64,000 nt of DNA, from positions 225,616-289,615 of the forward strand of contig NZ_PGVH01000007.1 in NCBI RefSeq assembly GCF_004168585.1, written 5' to 3'. Source of the stretch: Shewanella sp. OPT22. Lineage in GTDB: Bacteria; Pseudomonadota; Gammaproteobacteria; Enterobacterales; Shewanellaceae. The translations under genes and the position numbers were made by a program. Shown one piece after another: positions 36,819 through 49,429 of the stretch. Numbering within the stretch: the stretch's first letter is position 1; every line of letters begins with the position of its first letter. The notes beneath the pieces are model-generated. The model did no database searches and was not told the DNA's origin. It saw nothing but the letters and a program-made list of their open reading frames with translations.

Positions 36819-38642
36819 GTGTTGAAAAGCGAAACGTTGAAGAAGTTTACCCCAATCTTGTTAAGCAGCTGCCTATTGTTTGCTTGTAACTCGACACCAA
36901 ATAGACCGAGTTCGAACCAACCGGTTTCAATGGAAGCTGTGACGCTTTCGGCACAGAGCTATTTGAAGCAGGCTAACGACACCAATTCAAAACAACAAAA
37001 AGACAAATTGTTGTTGCTCGCTGTAAAAGCACATTTGAATGATAATCAGACTGAAGCCGCTGAAGAAATTCTACAGCGTTTATCTCAGAGTTTAAGCGCA
37101 TCGCCGACAATCCAAGCTCAGTATCGTTATTTGTCCGCTAAGGTACTAATGAAGCGCAAGCAATACGGCGAAGCATTAAGTCAGCTAAAGTACACTTCTC
37201 AATGGCAACTGCCAACTTGGCAATGGCGCAATTATTACCAAACTCGTGCATGGTTATATGAACAACTGCAACAGCCACTCAAGCAAATTGCAGAGCTGAG
37301 CTTACTGAGCAAATTTGTAGATTCGCAAGAAGCCAATCAAGTAAACGATAATATTTGGCGTCTATTGAGACCAATCCCACAAGACCAGCTTGCTGAGTTA
37401 GCGCAAAACGCAATTGAACCATTAAATGCAGGCTGGTTGCAGCTTGCTTATATCGCTAAACATTATGGAGCTGATCCAAATCAGTTGATCAGCTATTTAG
37501 GACGTTGGCAACGTCAGCATAAAAGTCACCCTGCTGCATTAAAACTGCCTTCAGACCTAGAAAAAGCACTGAATACGCAACCTTATACGCCAAAGAAAAT
37601 TGCGGTGTTGCTTCCACTTTCTGGTGATAAAGGTGAAATAGCCAATCCAGTAAGAGTGGGGATTCTAAGCCGTTATCTCAAAGAGCCTGAAGGAAATGTA
37701 CAACTTGAATTTTATGATACAGCCACAGACCCAATTGCGGCTTATCAAAAGGCATTAACTGAAGGTGCTGAGTTTGTTATTGGTCCACTGCTGCCAGGCA
37801 ACCTGAACAAGTTAAAACAATACCAAGCTCAAAATCCGAGCCCTGTTCCTCAACTGTATTTAAATCAAGTTGAGCAATTTACCCCGAGTGAAAATCAGTT
37901 TTACTTTTCATTATCGCCGCAACAAGAAGCTGTAGACGCTGCGATGCACATGTTTCGTTCGAATATTAAAACACCACTGATTTTTGCCAGCAATAATAAT
38001 ATTGGTCACCGAATGGCAGCTGCGTTCAACGAAGAATGGCAACGTTTAACAGAACAGCCAGCCGAAGTTCATTTTTACGACAGTGGCGATAAAATGAAAG
38101 TCACGGTTCAAAAAGCAATGGGCGTAGCAGACAGCAAAGCTCGCATTGCAAAAATGAAAGCTGCTGTCGGTCGAAAATTAAAAGCGGATTTTCGTTCTCG
38201 ACGTGATATTGATGCGATTTACATGATTGCCAGCGCTCGAGATTTACCGCTATTAAAACCTTTTATTGATGTGAACTTTAGTGTATTTACTAAACCAGTT
38301 CCTCTGTATACCACGAGCCGCAGTCGTCCAAATGGAGATATTCGTCGCTCGAAAACAGAGTATGATGGCGTAACCATCAGTGAGGCTCCATGGCTTATGC
38401 AAAATACACCCGATAACCGTATCGTCGATAAGCTTTGGCCAACATGGAATAACGGTCAGCAACGTTTATATGCAATGGGCGTTGATGCATTAGAGTTGGT
38501 GGGTAAACTGGCTCAAATGCGTGCGTTCCCTGGTTTCCATTATAAAGGGGATAGCGGTTTACTTTCCGTCAATGAACAAGGCGTGATTGATCGCCAGTTG
38601 CAGTGGGGTAAATACCGCAGAGGATATTTACTGCCATTATGA
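36819..38642 (+). CDS. lpoA: Outer-membrane lipoprotein LpoA, activator of PBP1A
   Basis: A 607-residue lipoprotein; [10 protein letters not shown] contains the lipidated Cys near residue 23. The N-terminal part is TPR-like helices (to ~250) and the C-terminal part is a periplasmic-binding-protein fold starting at [17 protein letters not shown]. It reaches through the peptidoglycan to stimulate PBP1A, whose gene mrcA is at 54638. The start is GTG. The stop overlaps yraN by 4 bases (ATGA). Confidence 0.95.
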   Translation: MLKSETLKKFTPILLSSCLLFACNSTPNRPSSNQPVSMEAVTLSAQSYLKQANDTNSKQQKDKLLLLAVKAHLNDNQTEAAEEILQRLSQSLSASPTIQAQYRYLSAKVLMKRKQYGEALSQLKYTSQWQLPTWQWRNYYQTRAWLYEQLQQPLKQIAELSLLSKFVDSQEANQVNDNIWRLLRPIPQDQLAELAQNAIEPLNAGWLQLAYIAKHYGADPNQLISYLGRWQRQHKSHPAALKLPSDLEKALNTQPYTPKKIAVLLPLSGDKGEIANPVRVGILSRYLKEPEGNVQLEFYDTATDPIAAYQKALTEGAEFVIGPLLPGNLNKLKQYQAQNPSPVPQLYLNQVEQFTPSENQFYFSLSPQQEAVDAAMHMFRSNIKTPLIFASNNNIGHRMAAAFNEEWQRLTEQPAEVHFYDSGDKMKVTVQKAMGVADSKARIAKMKAAVGRKLKADFRSRRDIDAIYMIASARDLPLLKPFIDVNFSVFTKPVPLYTTSRSRPNGDIRRSKTEYDGVTISEAPWLMQNTPDNRIVDKLWPTWNNGQQRLYAMGVDALELVGKLAQMRAFPGFHYKGDSGLLSVNEQGVIDRQLQWGKYRRGYLLPL

Positions 38643-38965
38643 ACAAAGGTCAGCAAGGAGAGCTGCAAGCCAAACAATATCTAGAGCAACAAGGGCTCAC
38701 CTTTATCGAGCAAAACGTTCGCTTTCCTTTTGGTGAGCTTGACCTTGTTATGCGCCAACAGAAATATTGGGTATTTGTTGAGGTAAAATACCGAAGTAAC
38801 CCCAATTTTGGGGGGGCTGTGAGTGCCGTTTCAGCCAAACAAGTACAGCGAATACGTAAAGCGACGGCTCATTATCTACAACTGAAACGAATCCAAGCCC
38901 CATGTCGATTTGATGTGGTTGCTATTGATGGCAGTCACATTCAATGGATTAAAGGCGCATTTTAA
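38639..38965 (+). CDS. yraN: UPF0102 family YraN, predicted nuclease-fold protein
   Basis: A 108-residue protein with a Holliday-junction-resolvase-like endonuclease fold. The motifs [22 protein letters not shown] and WVFVEVKYR carry the Glu, Asp and Glu-x-Lys set of the PD-(D/E)XK fold. Its cellular role is unknown. It is translationally coupled to lpoA. Confidence 0.95.
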   Translation: MNKGQQGELQAKQYLEQQGLTFIEQNVRFPFGELDLVMRQQKYWVFVEVKYRSNPNFGGAVSAVSAKQVQRIRKATAHYLQLKRIQAPCRFDVVAIDGSHIQWIKGAF

Positions 38966-38980
38966 AGTTTCCTTTGATAA

Positions 38981-40176
<1,196 letters not shown>

Positions 40177-40267
40177 TTTATTTTAATTATTATTAATTTA
40201 GCTTTAATTTCATGAAATAGAGTTCAGACATATACTTTAAGTTATCTATAATTGAAAAGTTTTGGTT

Positions 40268-41824
40268 ATGAGTGAATGTGTTAATGGTTCCATTTCTGCC
40301 CATTTGTACCTGCATCATACGACTTCTGAAGAGAATTGTTGCTGGGTAACTGAAACTGCACAACAGTTAGAAACAAGTTTGGTTGATCACCTTAAGGGGG
40401 GCCCTCCCCCTAAATTTCTATTCGAGTTCATCCATTCTAAAACGAATGAATTTAGACAGGTAGAATACGTCGTCTCAAAAAGCGAAACTAAATTTTCATT
40501 TGAATCAACATTATCATTTTTTGATTCGATTCGAGATTCACGACAGGGTGTGTTTGCAGGTGTCCGTAGTTATTTCCGTCAAGCGATACTTGATGGTCCT
40601 GACGGTGTACAAACATGTTCAATATATCAGACGGGTGATGGGCTCAAACAAAAGGTTATTGGTACTGAACTTGTAGATAAGGCAACGAATGTTGAATCCA
40701 CTTTTGAACTCACACCTTGTGATGACGCCCACCAGCAAGATACAGAAGTATGCGATTATGTTGAAGTTGGAAAAAAGGCAGCATTTTCGAATAATATAAA
40801 AATACCCTCGCATCAAGCACAACTGAATCATTTAAAGACATCTCTGAATTGTAAAATAGAGCTCGAAGAAGCGCTCGAGTCTCATAAAGATAAAAAACTA
40901 GATGAATTACTTGCAAACGGTATTAACCTCAATCATTGCTTAAAAAAGAATATGTCCCCATTACAGTTAGCCGTTGCTTGTAATAACAAAGTCGCTGTAG
41001 AAAAGTTAATAGCGGTGGGTGCTGATCCTCTAAAGATCATCAATGATAAACATGAATCACCACTGGAAATGGCGTGTACAAAAGGAAAGGCTGATATTCT
41101 CCATACCTTACTTATTAAAGTCGTTGAGGCTGGTGTTGATGAAGCATTACAATCTGAATTGAGTCGTTTAATGAAACAGGTTCTCATTGAGAAAATCACG
41201 CCTGAGCAAAAAATGGATTGTTTAACTCGTTTTACTGATTGCATCACAAATAAACTCATTCCTGCTGATGTAGCAAAAGACGCTTTACAATATGCTGCCA
41301 AGGTTGGGTGGCAACTTATCCTTGGACATCTATTGGAAAGGTTGCCATCAGAAGTCAGCATAGGAATAGAACTTGAGCCACCTATATCTCAATCAATGAG
41401 CACTCTACTTAAGCATGCGGATGGTGAAAGACTCACGGCTGCATGCCAAAAATTATCACGAGATTTTGTTTTTCCTAACAAGACGAATGATGATGGTGAT
41501 TCAGTTGCATTCATTCTTGTACGTAAAGCAGTAGACCCGAGTATTTTACAATATCCAAATATTCATAGCTGCATAATGAGTGAATTGCAATCTTCAAGAA
41601 AAAACAACCATGAGGAAACTTTAGTATCTCTTGCAGAGCACTGTAAATGCCAAAAAGTTAAAAGCTATATCCTCAAGCTTAACAGTCCCACTGAACGCCG
41701 TGAGCTCAATGAAAGCATGCAGCCTCACACTGAGCCAGGAGCTAATGAATACGAATTAGCAGAAACCCAAGTAGCCCCAGAAGAAGCTCATAGCCTACCT
41801 CTAGCACAAACGAGTGAAGCATAA
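40268..41824 (+). CDS. Ankyrin-repeat protein with unknown N-terminal domain
   Basis: A 518-residue protein; I prefer the ATG at 40268 to the TTG two codons earlier. Residues ~1-180 are a domain without a recognised family. Two to three ankyrin repeats follow: NMSPLQLAVACNNKVAVEKL then GADP, and HESPLEMACTKGKADILHTL. The remainder is helical, perhaps degenerate repeats, and ends with a Glu/Pro-rich tail. No signal peptide. It is placed between dolP and trpS, two core genes, like the other ankyrin genes here. The N-terminal layout resembles the protein at 7702-8160. Confidence 0.8.
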   Translation: MSECVNGSISAHLYLHHTTSEENCCWVTETAQQLETSLVDHLKGGPPPKFLFEFIHSKTNEFRQVEYVVSKSETKFSFESTLSFFDSIRDSRQGVFAGVRSYFRQAILDGPDGVQTCSIYQTGDGLKQKVIGTELVDKATNVESTFELTPCDDAHQQDTEVCDYVEVGKKAAFSNNIKIPSHQAQLNHLKTSLNCKIELEEALESHKDKKLDELLANGINLNHCLKKNMSPLQLAVACNNKVAVEKLIAVGADPLKIINDKHESPLEMACTKGKADILHTLLIKVVEAGVDEALQSELSRLMKQVLIEKITPEQKMDCLTRFTDCITNKLIPADVAKDALQYAAKVGWQLILGHLLERLPSEVSIGIELEPPISQSMSTLLKHADGERLTAACQKLSRDFVFPNKTNDDGDSVAFILVRKAVDPSILQYPNIHSCIMSELQSSRKNNHEETLVSLAEHCKCQKVKSYILKLNSPTERRELNESMQPHTEPGANEYELAETQVAPEEAHSLPLAQTSEA

Positions 41825-41968
41825 ACTAGATGCAATAGATGTGATAAAACAGATAATAATTTTATTAACAGATCCAAGTTAAATTGAATTTATAGAAGAA
41901 ATGGAAATGACCAGCTTGAGCTCAGGCAGGACGGAGAGATGGGAAACCAGCTTTAAAAGATAAACATG

Positions 41969-41995
41969 AAAAATCCGACTTTTAGTCGGATTTTT
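41969..41995. terminator. Bidirectional terminator between the ankyrin gene and trpS
   Basis: AATCCGACT and AGTCGGATT form a 9-bp stem with a TTT loop, with T-runs on both strands. It serves the convergent trpS operon and the ankyrin gene. Confidence 0.88.
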
Positions 41996-42020
41996 ATAAA
42001 ATGAGAGAAATTCAAAATTC

Positions 42021-43019
42021 TTAAACTAACAAGCCAATTTTTTCATACACTGACTTTATGGTTTGTTCTGCACGAGCTTTAGCTTTTTCAGCGCCTTCTT
42101 TCATCACTTTATCAAGATAGGCTTGGTCAGCACGAATTTCACGATAACGTTCTTGTAGTGGCTCTAGCATTGCAACCACAGCTTCACCTGTTGCAACTTT
42201 AAGATGACCATACATTTTACCTTCGAATTCTTTCTCTAATTCTTCGATTGAACGCCCTGTTGCACCTGACATTAAACTTAACAGATTAGAAACACCTGGC
42301 TTATTTTCAACATCAAATTTAATTCTCGGCGGCTCATCTGAATCGGTAACGGCCTTTTTGATTTTCTTAAGGATCTTTTTAGGATCTTCGAGTAACGCAA
42401 TGACATTGTTACGATTATCGTCTGATTTAGACATCTTCTTAGTCGGGTCTTGCAATGACATCACCTTAGCACCATGTGTTGGAATAAATGGCTCAGGTAC
42501 GACAAATGTTTCACCATATGCATTATTGAAACGAGTTGCGATATCACGTGTCAATTCAAGATGCTGCTTTTGATCTTGCCCGACTGGAATTTCATTCGCT
42601 TGATAAAGTAAGATATCTGCGGCCATCAATACTGGGTAGCCAAACAGACCCACGTTGATGTTATTCGCGTGTTTTTGCGATTTATCTTTGAACTGAGTCA
42701 TACGGTTCAATTCACCCATTTGGGTGTAACAGTTCAATGCCCAACCAAGTTGAGTGTGCTGTGGTACATGAGACTGAATGAATACCGTGCTCTTCTTTGG
42801 ATCGACACCACACGCTAGGTATAACGCTAAGGTATCTAAGCAAGCAGTACGTAATGCTTCAGGATCTTGTCTAACCGTTATCGCATGAAGATCTACAACA
42901 CAATAAAGGCAGTCATGACTGTCTTGCATTGCCACCCACTGGCGTAGTGCGCCCATATAGTTACCTATGGTCAATTCACCTGAAGGCTGTGCGCCGCTGA
43001 GTACGATGGGCTTAGTCAT
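42021..43019 (-). CDS. trpS: Tryptophanyl-tRNA synthetase
   Basis: A 332-residue class I synthetase that charges tRNA-Trp. The HIGH-type motif is GELTIGNY and the KMSKS motif is [10 protein letters not shown] use the ATG at 43019 ([14 protein letters not shown]); AAGGAG lies 11 bases upstream, and the frame extends 14 codons further into gph. It is the last gene of the long pil-aro-dam operon. Confidence 0.97.
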   Translation of the reverse strand: MTKPIVLSGAQPSGELTIGNYMGALRQWVAMQDSHDCLYCVVDLHAITVRQDPEALRTACLDTLALYLACGVDPKKSTVFIQSHVPQHTQLGWALNCYTQMGELNRMTQFKDKSQKHANNINVGLFGYPVLMAADILLYQANEIPVGQDQKQHLELTRDIATRFNNAYGETFVVPEPFIPTHGAKVMSLQDPTKKMSKSDDNRNNVIALLEDPKKILKKIKKAVTDSDEPPRIKFDVENKPGVSNLLSLMSGATGRSIEELEKEFEGKMYGHLKVATGEAVVAMLEPLQERYREIRADQAYLDKVMKEGAEKAKARAEQTIKSVYEKIGLLV

Positions 43020-43039
43020 CTGCTGTATTGCTCCTTGAG

Positions 43040-43714
43040 TTAAGATTGGGCATTTACCCAAGTTAAAATGTCTCTAAACTGGTCAAATACGGCGTCTGGG
43101 CCGCAAAGCCCAATATCTTCGCCGTAGTTATAGCCGTAGGTCAAGCCAATTGATGCAACTCCTGCCGATTTCGCTGCAAAAATGTCATTTTTAGAATCAC
43201 CAACCATTAAAAGCTGTGTTTTTTCTAGATTCCATTCGGAAATAATGTGATTTAATGGCAGAGGATCTGGTTTGCACTTTTCTAAGCTATCACCACCTAA
43301 TACCAATTCAAAATAAACATCAATACCATAGGCTTCAAGCATATCTGGCACAAAACGATAAGGTTTATTCGTCACAATGGCTAAACGGTAACCTTGCTTT
43401 TTCAATGACGCTAACGTGCTTTTTACATGTTCATATAAATCGCTGTGCTTGTTTAAATAAAGACCGTAATGATGCATAAACCGTTCAAGTGCTGAACTGA
43501 GTTCTTCAATGGTTGGTTGAGTGCCTGTAGTATTAATCAGTGCACGCTCAACCAATTTTTGTGCGCCATTCCCGACCCAACTGCGCACTAATTCTTGCGA
43601 AACTATCGGCTGCTGCAATTCAAGCAACATATCATTTACGCCAGCATGAATGTCAGGAACGCTGTCTACCAGCGTTCCATCAAGATCAAAGGCAATAGCT
43701 TTGAATCGGCTCAT
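43040..43714 (-). CDS. gph: Phosphoglycolate phosphatase
   Basis: A 224-residue HAD-superfamily hydrolase that removes 2-phosphoglycolate, for example from DNA repair. DLDGTLVDS carries the nucleophile Asp; VTNKPYRF and [12 protein letters not shown] are HAD motifs II and IV. Its start codon abuts the rpe stop codon directly. Confidence 0.95.
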   Translation of the reverse strand: MSRFKAIAFDLDGTLVDSVPDIHAGVNDMLLELQQPIVSQELVRSWVGNGAQKLVERALINTTGTQPTIEELSSALERFMHHYGLYLNKHSDLYEHVKSTLASLKKQGYRLAIVTNKPYRFVPDMLEAYGIDVYFELVLGGDSLEKCKPDPLPLNHIISEWNLEKTQLLMVGDSKNDIFAAKSAGVASIGLTYGYNYGEDIGLCGPDAVFDQFRDILTWVNAQS

Positions 43715-44389
43715 TTATGCGTCAACCTTTGCAAGCTCACTGCGCATTTCATCAATCACGGCTTTGTAATCTGGTTTTCCGAAGATGGCTGAGCCAGCAA
43801 CGAACATATCTGCTCCAGCTTCTGCGATTTCTGCAATGTTATCGACCTTAACGCCACCGTCGATTTCCAAACGAATATCATAACCACTTTCGTCAATACG
43901 GCGACGTACTTCACGTAATTTATCTAATGTCGACGGAATAAAAGATTGGCCACCAAAGCCTGGGTTAACTGACATCAGTAGAATCACATCGAGCTTGTCC
44001 ATCACATGATCAAGATAATGCAGTGATGTAGCAGGGTTGAACACCAATCCCGCTTTACAACCCGCATTTTTTATCAACTGCAGACTGCGATCGATATGTT
44101 CTGACGCTTCTGGATGAAAAGTAATGATAGATGCACCCGCATCAACAAAATCAGGAATAATACGATCGACTGGCTTCACCATTAAATGCACATCAATATC
44201 TGCTTTTATGCCATGATCACGTAACGCTTTACAAACCAAAGGACCAATCGTTAAATTCGGCACATAGTGGTTATCCATGACATCGAAATGAACCACATCA
44301 GCGCCTGAGGCAAGCACGTTGTCAACTTCTTCACCTAAGCGAGCAAAATCAGCAGATAAAATGGATGGAGCAATCAGAAATGGACGCAT
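43715..44389 (-). CDS. rpe: Ribulose-phosphate 3-epimerase
   Basis: A 224-residue TIM-barrel enzyme of the pentose phosphate pathway. Visible are [28 protein letters not shown] with the metal-binding His/Asp, [10 protein letters not shown], and LEIDGGVK. I prefer the ATG at 44389 with GTGAG upstream; an in-frame ATG lies five codons earlier. The gene is separated from dam by two genes on the other strand. Confidence 0.96.
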   Translation of the reverse strand: MRPFLIAPSILSADFARLGEEVDNVLASGADVVHFDVMDNHYVPNLTIGPLVCKALRDHGIKADIDVHLMVKPVDRIIPDFVDAGASIITFHPEASEHIDRSLQLIKNAGCKAGLVFNPATSLHYLDHVMDKLDVILLMSVNPGFGGQSFIPSTLDKLREVRRRIDESGYDIRLEIDGGVKVDNIAEIAEAGADMFVAGSAIFGKPDYKAVIDEMRSELAKVDA

Positions 44390-44581
44390 ATCATTCTCAC
44401 ACAATTAGATTATTTTTGAGTAGTTTACTCCTCTGTCGGTTTTAGCTCTAGTTGTGATATCTCATTAATTTAAAAAAAAGTGTTTTATCGAATTGAAATT
44501 GAAACTAAACATTTTGTTTAAAATCCAAACGAATTTGTTATAATCAAACGTCATTAGTACATTGGGAATCCAGAGTAAGAC

Positions 44582-44950
44582 ATGAAAAATTTATGGAAAA
44601 ACTCGCAACAGCTACGGAATAGCGCCTCCCGTTTCACGTCTAAAAGTATCATTTTAGGTAGCACATTAGCAGTAAGTGTTACTGCAGTTTTAATGAGCAA
44701 TACTCTCTCGAACTCAGAAGGCACCTTAGCTTGCGCATGCAGTTCAAATGTCACTTATGACACAATGTTACCTGCGAGCCACCCTCAAAACCGCTGTGCC
44801 TCTCAAACAAAAGAACTCAATTGGGGCACTTGGCTGACAGGGAAAAGTGGCTCGAGTCAATTTCATTTTTTTGATTTATTTGAACTACTTCACGGTAAAC
44901 GTAGTGGCAATTTTGATAAACCTAATGCCAATGACATCAATCCGGAGTAA
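44582..44950 (+). CDS. Hypothetical membrane-associated protein
   Basis: A 122-residue protein with one hydrophobic segment near residues 22-42 (SIILGSTLAVSVTAVLM) and a Cys-containing soluble part. It is divergent from rpe and sits in front of a DUF2970-like gene, three bases apart, so they are co-transcribed. I do not recognise a family. The position inside the normally continuous dam-rpe stretch recalls Shewanella genomes. Confidence 0.6.
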   Translation: MKNLWKNSQQLRNSASRFTSKSIILGSTLAVSVTAVLMSNTLSNSEGTLACACSSNVTYDTMLPASHPQNRCASQTKELNWGTWLTGKSGSSQFHFFDLFELLHGKRSGNFDKPNANDINPE

Positions 44951-44953
44951 TTT

Positions 44954-45142
44954 ATGTTCACACAAGTTTGGCAATTATTTACCAGTACATTAGCTGCTTT
45001 TTTTGGTGTTCAATCAGATAAAAATCGACATCGCGACTTTGGTGAGAATGAATCTCCCATTCCATTCATCATCATGGGCATCGTAATGGCAATTTTATTG
45101 GTTTTAGGATTGGTTTTTATTGTGAGCCAAGTAACGAGCTAG
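44954..45142 (+). CDS. DUF2970-like small membrane protein
   Basis: A 62-residue protein with a short soluble N-terminus containing FFGVQSDKNRHRDF and a single C-terminal transmembrane helix (about residues 38-60). The pattern matches DUF2970, proteins of unknown function common in gammaproteobacteria. The start has CGGAG just upstream, overlapping the previous stop region. It is convergent with dam, four bases apart. Confidence 0.65.
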   Translation: MFTQVWQLFTSTLAAFFGVQSDKNRHRDFGENESPIPFIIMGIVMAILLVLGLVFIVSQVTS

Positions 45143-45146
45143 GCTC

Positions 45147-45986
45147 CTATTCATCGTCAAAATGGTAGTCTTTATCATAGAGAGCTATCAATTCATCGAC
45201 TTTTTTTCTGCCATTGCCTTTCTGACTGATGTTGCGTTGTACTTGGATTTTACCTAATCGCGCACCATGATAGAGTTCACGAGTCAGTGGAATATCATGA
45301 TTACTGATGACAACAGGAATGTTTTTATCACGGGCAACATGACGCGAAACTCTTGCGAGTAACGCCTGATCGTCAAGCGTAAAACCAGCACCTACGTAAG
45401 TGGTAAAACTCGCTGTAGTCGATAGTGGTGCATATGGAGGGTCGCAGTAAATTACATCACCGCTTTTTGCCTGCTCGAACGCTTTTTCGTAGCCAATACA
45501 TTTAAATTCAGCCACTTGGGCTTTCTCAGAAAAAGCATTAAGTTCAATTTCTGGAAAATACGGCTTTTTGTATGAGCCAAAAGGAACATTAAACCCGCCC
45601 TTACGGTTATAACGACAAAGCCCGTTAAAACCATGACGGTTCATATACAAAAAGTAAATGCTTCGCTCGAATGGATCTTTTGTTGCATTAAATTGAGTGC
45701 GAATGTCGTAATAAGCTTCTTTGGCATTCATCTTTTCGCAAAATAACTTGCGTGATTCTTTGATGTAAAGCTCAGGTTGCTTTTGAATGATTTTATACAG
45801 ATTAATCAAATCTTGATTTATATCGCACAATAAATACTTTGAATAATGCGTATTAAGAAAAACACTGCCTGCGCCAACAAAGGGCTCAACTAACCTATCC
45901 CCATCAGGAAGATAAGTTTTCAATGTATCAACAAGTTTGAATTTACCACCAGCCCACTTTAAAAAGGCTCTATTTTTCTTATTCAT
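45147..45986 (-). CDS. dam: DNA adenine methyltransferase (GATC)
   Basis: A 279-residue N6-adenine methylase controlling mismatch repair and replication timing. AFLKWAGGKFKL and VEPFVGAGSVFLN form the SAM site, and YCDPPYAPLS is the catalytic DPPY motif. I chose the ATG at 45986 (MNKKNRAFLKWAGGK); the frame is open nine codons more. It lies 51 bases after damX in the same operon. Confidence 0.95.
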   Translation of the reverse strand: MNKKNRAFLKWAGGKFKLVDTLKTYLPDGDRLVEPFVGAGSVFLNTHYSKYLLCDINQDLINLYKIIQKQPELYIKESRKLFCEKMNAKEAYYDIRTQFNATKDPFERSIYFLYMNRHGFNGLCRYNRKGGFNVPFGSYKKPYFPEIELNAFSEKAQVAEFKCIGYEKAFEQAKSGDVIYCDPPYAPLSTTASFTTYVGAGFTLDDQALLARVSRHVARDKNIPVVISNHDIPLTRELYHGARLGKIQVQRNISQKGNGRKKVDELIALYDKDYHFDDE

Positions 45987-46037
45987 GAACTGGATCAGTG
46001 TGAAGCAAGACAAAAAAGAATTGTACGTTGATACAAA

Positions 46038-47534
46038 CTAATTTTCACTACTCTTATTCGGATTTTGCAATTCAAGTTTCATTAACGCTTTCCACTTGCG
46101 TATCCATGGTTTTGGAAGATCTGTTTCTTTAGCCAATTTAGCTGCAAATGTTTGCGCTAATTGATAATTTTCAAATTCACCAACAACGACAACCCAACGC
46201 TTTTTTTGTCTGGCTATTTTTACATCAGAATACGGAGAAAGTTGTTTAACTAGATTATTCAATGATTCCTGTTTACTGACCGTGGCAACTTGAAGGGTGT
46301 AACTCTCTGGATTTGGCGCTTTGACCTCAGGAACATCTAACTCAAGCGGCTTTATTACAGATTTGCTTGCGTTAACATCACCTTGTTTATACTCAATTTT
46401 AGAAACTTCACCCTCAAGTATTTGACTGGAGCGTTCAACGTTGTCTTCTGCTTGCTGAACATGAGCGAGTTCCGGCTGTTGATTATCGTTCAATTCAACG
46501 GGCTTTTGTTTTAGGCGTTTACCTGACATCTCGGCAGTTACTTCATCAAGTTGTTCTGTTTTCTGCTGGGTTACTTGAGGAGCTGCAATATGGCTTACTG
46601 CATCTACTTTAGCCTGTTGATTAATCTTAATGCCTTCTTGCTCAACTGTAGTGTCCCTCTCAATCTTATTAAAGACCATTGCAGCATCTTTCACAGGTAA
46701 ATCAATCGAACTTTGAGGGAGCTCTGTTGCCTCTTCAGAGGCAGGAATCGTATTATCACTATACCCTACAACCTTTAAAAGCGGTTGTTGATAAACCCAT
46801 GCCAGAGAAGCCAACGTAAACAATAATGCAACTAGGGTAAGCAAACGAAGATTAAGTGTTCTTTTACTCACTTCTTCATTGTGTTCATTCGCTGACTTTA
46901 CAAATACCTCAACAATATCTTTTGGATACACGCTACCTTGGTTAAAATCAGGTTTTGCGATTAAGTGATTTTCAAAACCGTCACTTTGACTGAGCAACGA
47001 GTAATAAAGAGCATCTTGCTCTTGCTGGCTTAATGTTTCGATATAAAGCGAGCTCATTAAGGCCTGATAAGACTCTGGTAATGCTTCATTGAGCTGAGCT
47101 TCAAACTCAGCTGTGACTGAAGCAATAACGCTCACGAACTGCCCTGAAACCGATAACTGGCTTAGACCAATTAATTCCGCCCATAATGCATTTGATAATC
47201 GCTCAGCATCATCAATGATAATGACAATTGGCTTTTTTAATGTCGACGCAAAATCGACTAATGAATCGGTGAGAGAGGTTTCATCATCAAAGACAGGTTC
47301 TGAAAGTAGTGGTAATAGAATTTTGCGTCTTATTTCGGCATCATCCGCATGCAAAGGACAAGAAAGAAAGACAGAAATCTCGTCACTTATTATTCTATTA
47401 AGGTGTCTCAGTAGAAATGATTTCCCCGACCCTTCTGCACCACAAACCAGCTGCAATTGCTCTGCATAACTGATGTTATGAGTTAAGCGTTCAGCAAGTG
47501 ATTCTTGCGATGGTAGCAATAAAGGCTCTGTCAT
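46038..47534 (-). CDS. damX: Cell-division protein DamX
   Basis: A 498-residue protein. An N-terminal AAA-type ATPase region (Walker A CGAEGSGKSFLL near residue 32, Walker B VIIIDDAERLS) precedes a transmembrane helix near residue 240. A long linker and a C-terminal SPOR domain (SYTLQVATVSKQESLNNLVK) bind septal peptidoglycan. It lies between aroB and dam, the usual position. Confidence 0.92.
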   Translation of the reverse strand: MTEPLLLPSQESLAERLTHNISYAEQLQLVCGAEGSGKSFLLRHLNRIISDEISVFLSCPLHADDAEIRRKILLPLLSEPVFDDETSLTDSLVDFASTLKKPIVIIIDDAERLSNALWAELIGLSQLSVSGQFVSVIASVTAEFEAQLNEALPESYQALMSSLYIETLSQQEQDALYYSLLSQSDGFENHLIAKPDFNQGSVYPKDIVEVFVKSANEHNEEVSKRTLNLRLLTLVALLFTLASLAWVYQQPLLKVVGYSDNTIPASEEATELPQSSIDLPVKDAAMVFNKIERDTTVEQEGIKINQQAKVDAVSHIAAPQVTQQKTEQLDEVTAEMSGKRLKQKPVELNDNQQPELAHVQQAEDNVERSSQILEGEVSKIEYKQGDVNASKSVIKPLELDVPEVKAPNPESYTLQVATVSKQESLNNLVKQLSPYSDVKIARQKKRWVVVVGEFENYQLAQTFAAKLAKETDLPKPWIRKWKALMKLELQNPNKSSEN

Positions 47535-47564
47535 TTCCCTGAGTTCTCGATAAATGAGATATAT

Positions 47565-48650
47565 CTAGCTTAGTACATCGATTAACTGTTGATGACTAAC
47601 TTCCGATGTCACAACAGCTTCGCCAATCTGAGTTGGTAAAACTAACCGAATTTTTTGATCGAGTACTTTTTTATCTCGTTGCATATGCTTAATAAACGCA
47701 TCCGCAGACATGGATTTTGGTTTCGCAAGTGGTAGTTCGAATGCGGAAATTAAACGAGAAATGCGTTGAACGGTCTCAAAACTTACCCAACCTAACTGTT
47801 GTGACGTTTCAGCAGCAAGTACCATCCCCGCAGACACAGCTTCACCATGAAGCCAATTTCCATAACCCATCTCTGCTTCGATAGCATGGCCGAAAGTATG
47901 CCCTAAATTTAACAAGGCTCGACAACCACGCTCAGTTTCATCCAGAGCAACCACATCAGCTTTTATTTCACAGCAACGAGAAATGGCGTAAATTAAAGCC
48001 GCTGGCTCAAGCTGCTTTAATGGCTCGACATTTTGTTCAAGCCATTCGAAAAATTCGATATCCCAAATAATGCCATATTTAATGACTTCAGCCATGCCAG
48101 CATTAAACTCTCTCACTGGTAGCGATTTGAGAAATTCAGTATCAATAAACACAGCTTTAGGCTGATGAAATGCGCCAAGCATATTCTTACCTAAAACGTG
48201 GTTCACTGCAGTTTTACCGCCAACAGACGAATCGACCTGCGCAAGTAACGTTGTGGGTACTTGAATAAAATCAATACCACGTTGATAACAGGCCGCTGCA
48301 AAACCCGTCATATCTCCAACTACACCCCCACCTAAAGCGATGAGAACGCAATCTCGGCCGTAGTTATCCTGCAAGAGTTTATCGAAAATATGATTGAGGT
48401 ACTCGAGTGTTTTATATTGTTCACCGTCAGGTAGTATCACAGAATCAGTCGATGACGCAGGCTTAAAGAAAGCCTTAACTTGTTCAATATAAAGCGGAGC
48501 AATAGTGTCATTACTGACAATCAACAAGCGTTTTTTATGAAAATAGCGAGACCAAGTCTCGCTATTTAGAGTGGAGGGTTCTGTAAGGAAGCCTTGATGA
48601 ATATAGATGCTATAACTGCGTTTACCTAAATTAACCTCAATGGTTTCCAT
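47565..48650 (-). CDS. aroB: 3-dehydroquinate synthase
   Basis: A 361-residue enzyme of the shikimate pathway, NAD- and metal-dependent. [48 protein letters not shown] and [11 protein letters not shown] carry the substrate and zinc ligands. It is between aroK and damX. Confidence 0.97.
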   Translation of the reverse strand: METIEVNLGKRSYSIYIHQGFLTEPSTLNSETWSRYFHKKRLLIVSNDTIAPLYIEQVKAFFKPASSTDSVILPDGEQYKTLEYLNHIFDKLLQDNYGRDCVLIALGGGVVGDMTGFAAACYQRGIDFIQVPTTLLAQVDSSVGGKTAVNHVLGKNMLGAFHQPKAVFIDTEFLKSLPVREFNAGMAEVIKYGIIWDIEFFEWLEQNVEPLKQLEPAALIYAISRCCEIKADVVALDETERGCRALLNLGHTFGHAIEAEMGYGNWLHGEAVSAGMVLAAETSQQLGWVSFETVQRISRLISAFELPLAKPKSMSADAFIKHMQRDKKVLDQKIRLVLPTQIGEAVVTSEVSHQQLIDVLS

Positions 48651-48669
48651 ACTTTAAAACGTCCCGAAA

Positions 48670-49185
48670 TTAAAAACCTAATTTCTCAATAATTTGGTTT
48701 GCAACAACTTTAGCACTCTGATCGTCAGTCTTAACAACAACGTCAGCAATTTCTTCGTAAAGTGGATTACGAGATTCAGCTAAAGTCTCAAGAACGTGTC
48801 TTGGGTCATCAACTTGTAAAAGAGGACGGCGCTTATCACGTTGAGTACGCGCAACTTGCTTATCAATCGTGGTTTCAAGATATACAACAAAACCTCGAGC
48901 TGATAAATAGTTACGGATCTCTTTGCTTTGAATTGAACCACCCCCGGTAGCCAATACAATGCCCTGCATTTCTGATAAATCAGAAATGACAGTTGTTTCA
49001 CGCTTACGGAAGCCGTCTTCACCTTCTACATCAAATACCCAAGCAATGTCAGCACCTGTGCGCTTTTCAATCTCTTGGTCGGAGTCGTGGAATTCTAAAT
49101 GAAGCATCTGCGCCAAATGGCGACCTATTGTGCTCTTACCTGCGCCCATTGGGCCAATCAGAAAAATATTACGTTTTTCAGCCAT
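48670..49185 (-). CDS. aroK: Shikimate kinase I
   Basis: A 171-residue kinase that phosphorylates shikimate. The P-loop is [16 protein letters not shown], followed by [16 protein letters not shown] and ATGGGSIQ. AroK/AroB order after the pil genes is typical. A 244-base gap without a gene separates it from pilQ and probably holds a promoter for the downstream genes. Confidence 0.97.
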   Translation of the reverse strand: MAEKRNIFLIGPMGAGKSTIGRHLAQMLHLEFHDSDQEIEKRTGADIAWVFDVEGEDGFRKRETTVISDLSEMQGIVLATGGGSIQSKEIRNYLSARGFVVYLETTIDKQVARTQRDKRRPLLQVDDPRHVLETLAESRNPLYEEIADVVVKTDDQSAKVVANQIIEKLGF

Positions 49186-49429
49186 TTTTTATACGTCTGA
49201 ATCTTATGAAGTGTTTGCCTATATCGATTTACAATTGGAAATCGACCTATATCTTACCTTGCTCTTCTAATGAGACTTGATTCGGGATTATCTCAGTTTC
49301 CTTGTGCAAATGGCAAGTCATCAAAGCGATTAAAATACGATTTGTCTCTGAGTTTCTCGCTTTTAGGTATGCCATAAACAAAAAGCCAGAGACTAATCCC
49401 TAGCTTAGCTATATGTAAATTATAGACTT

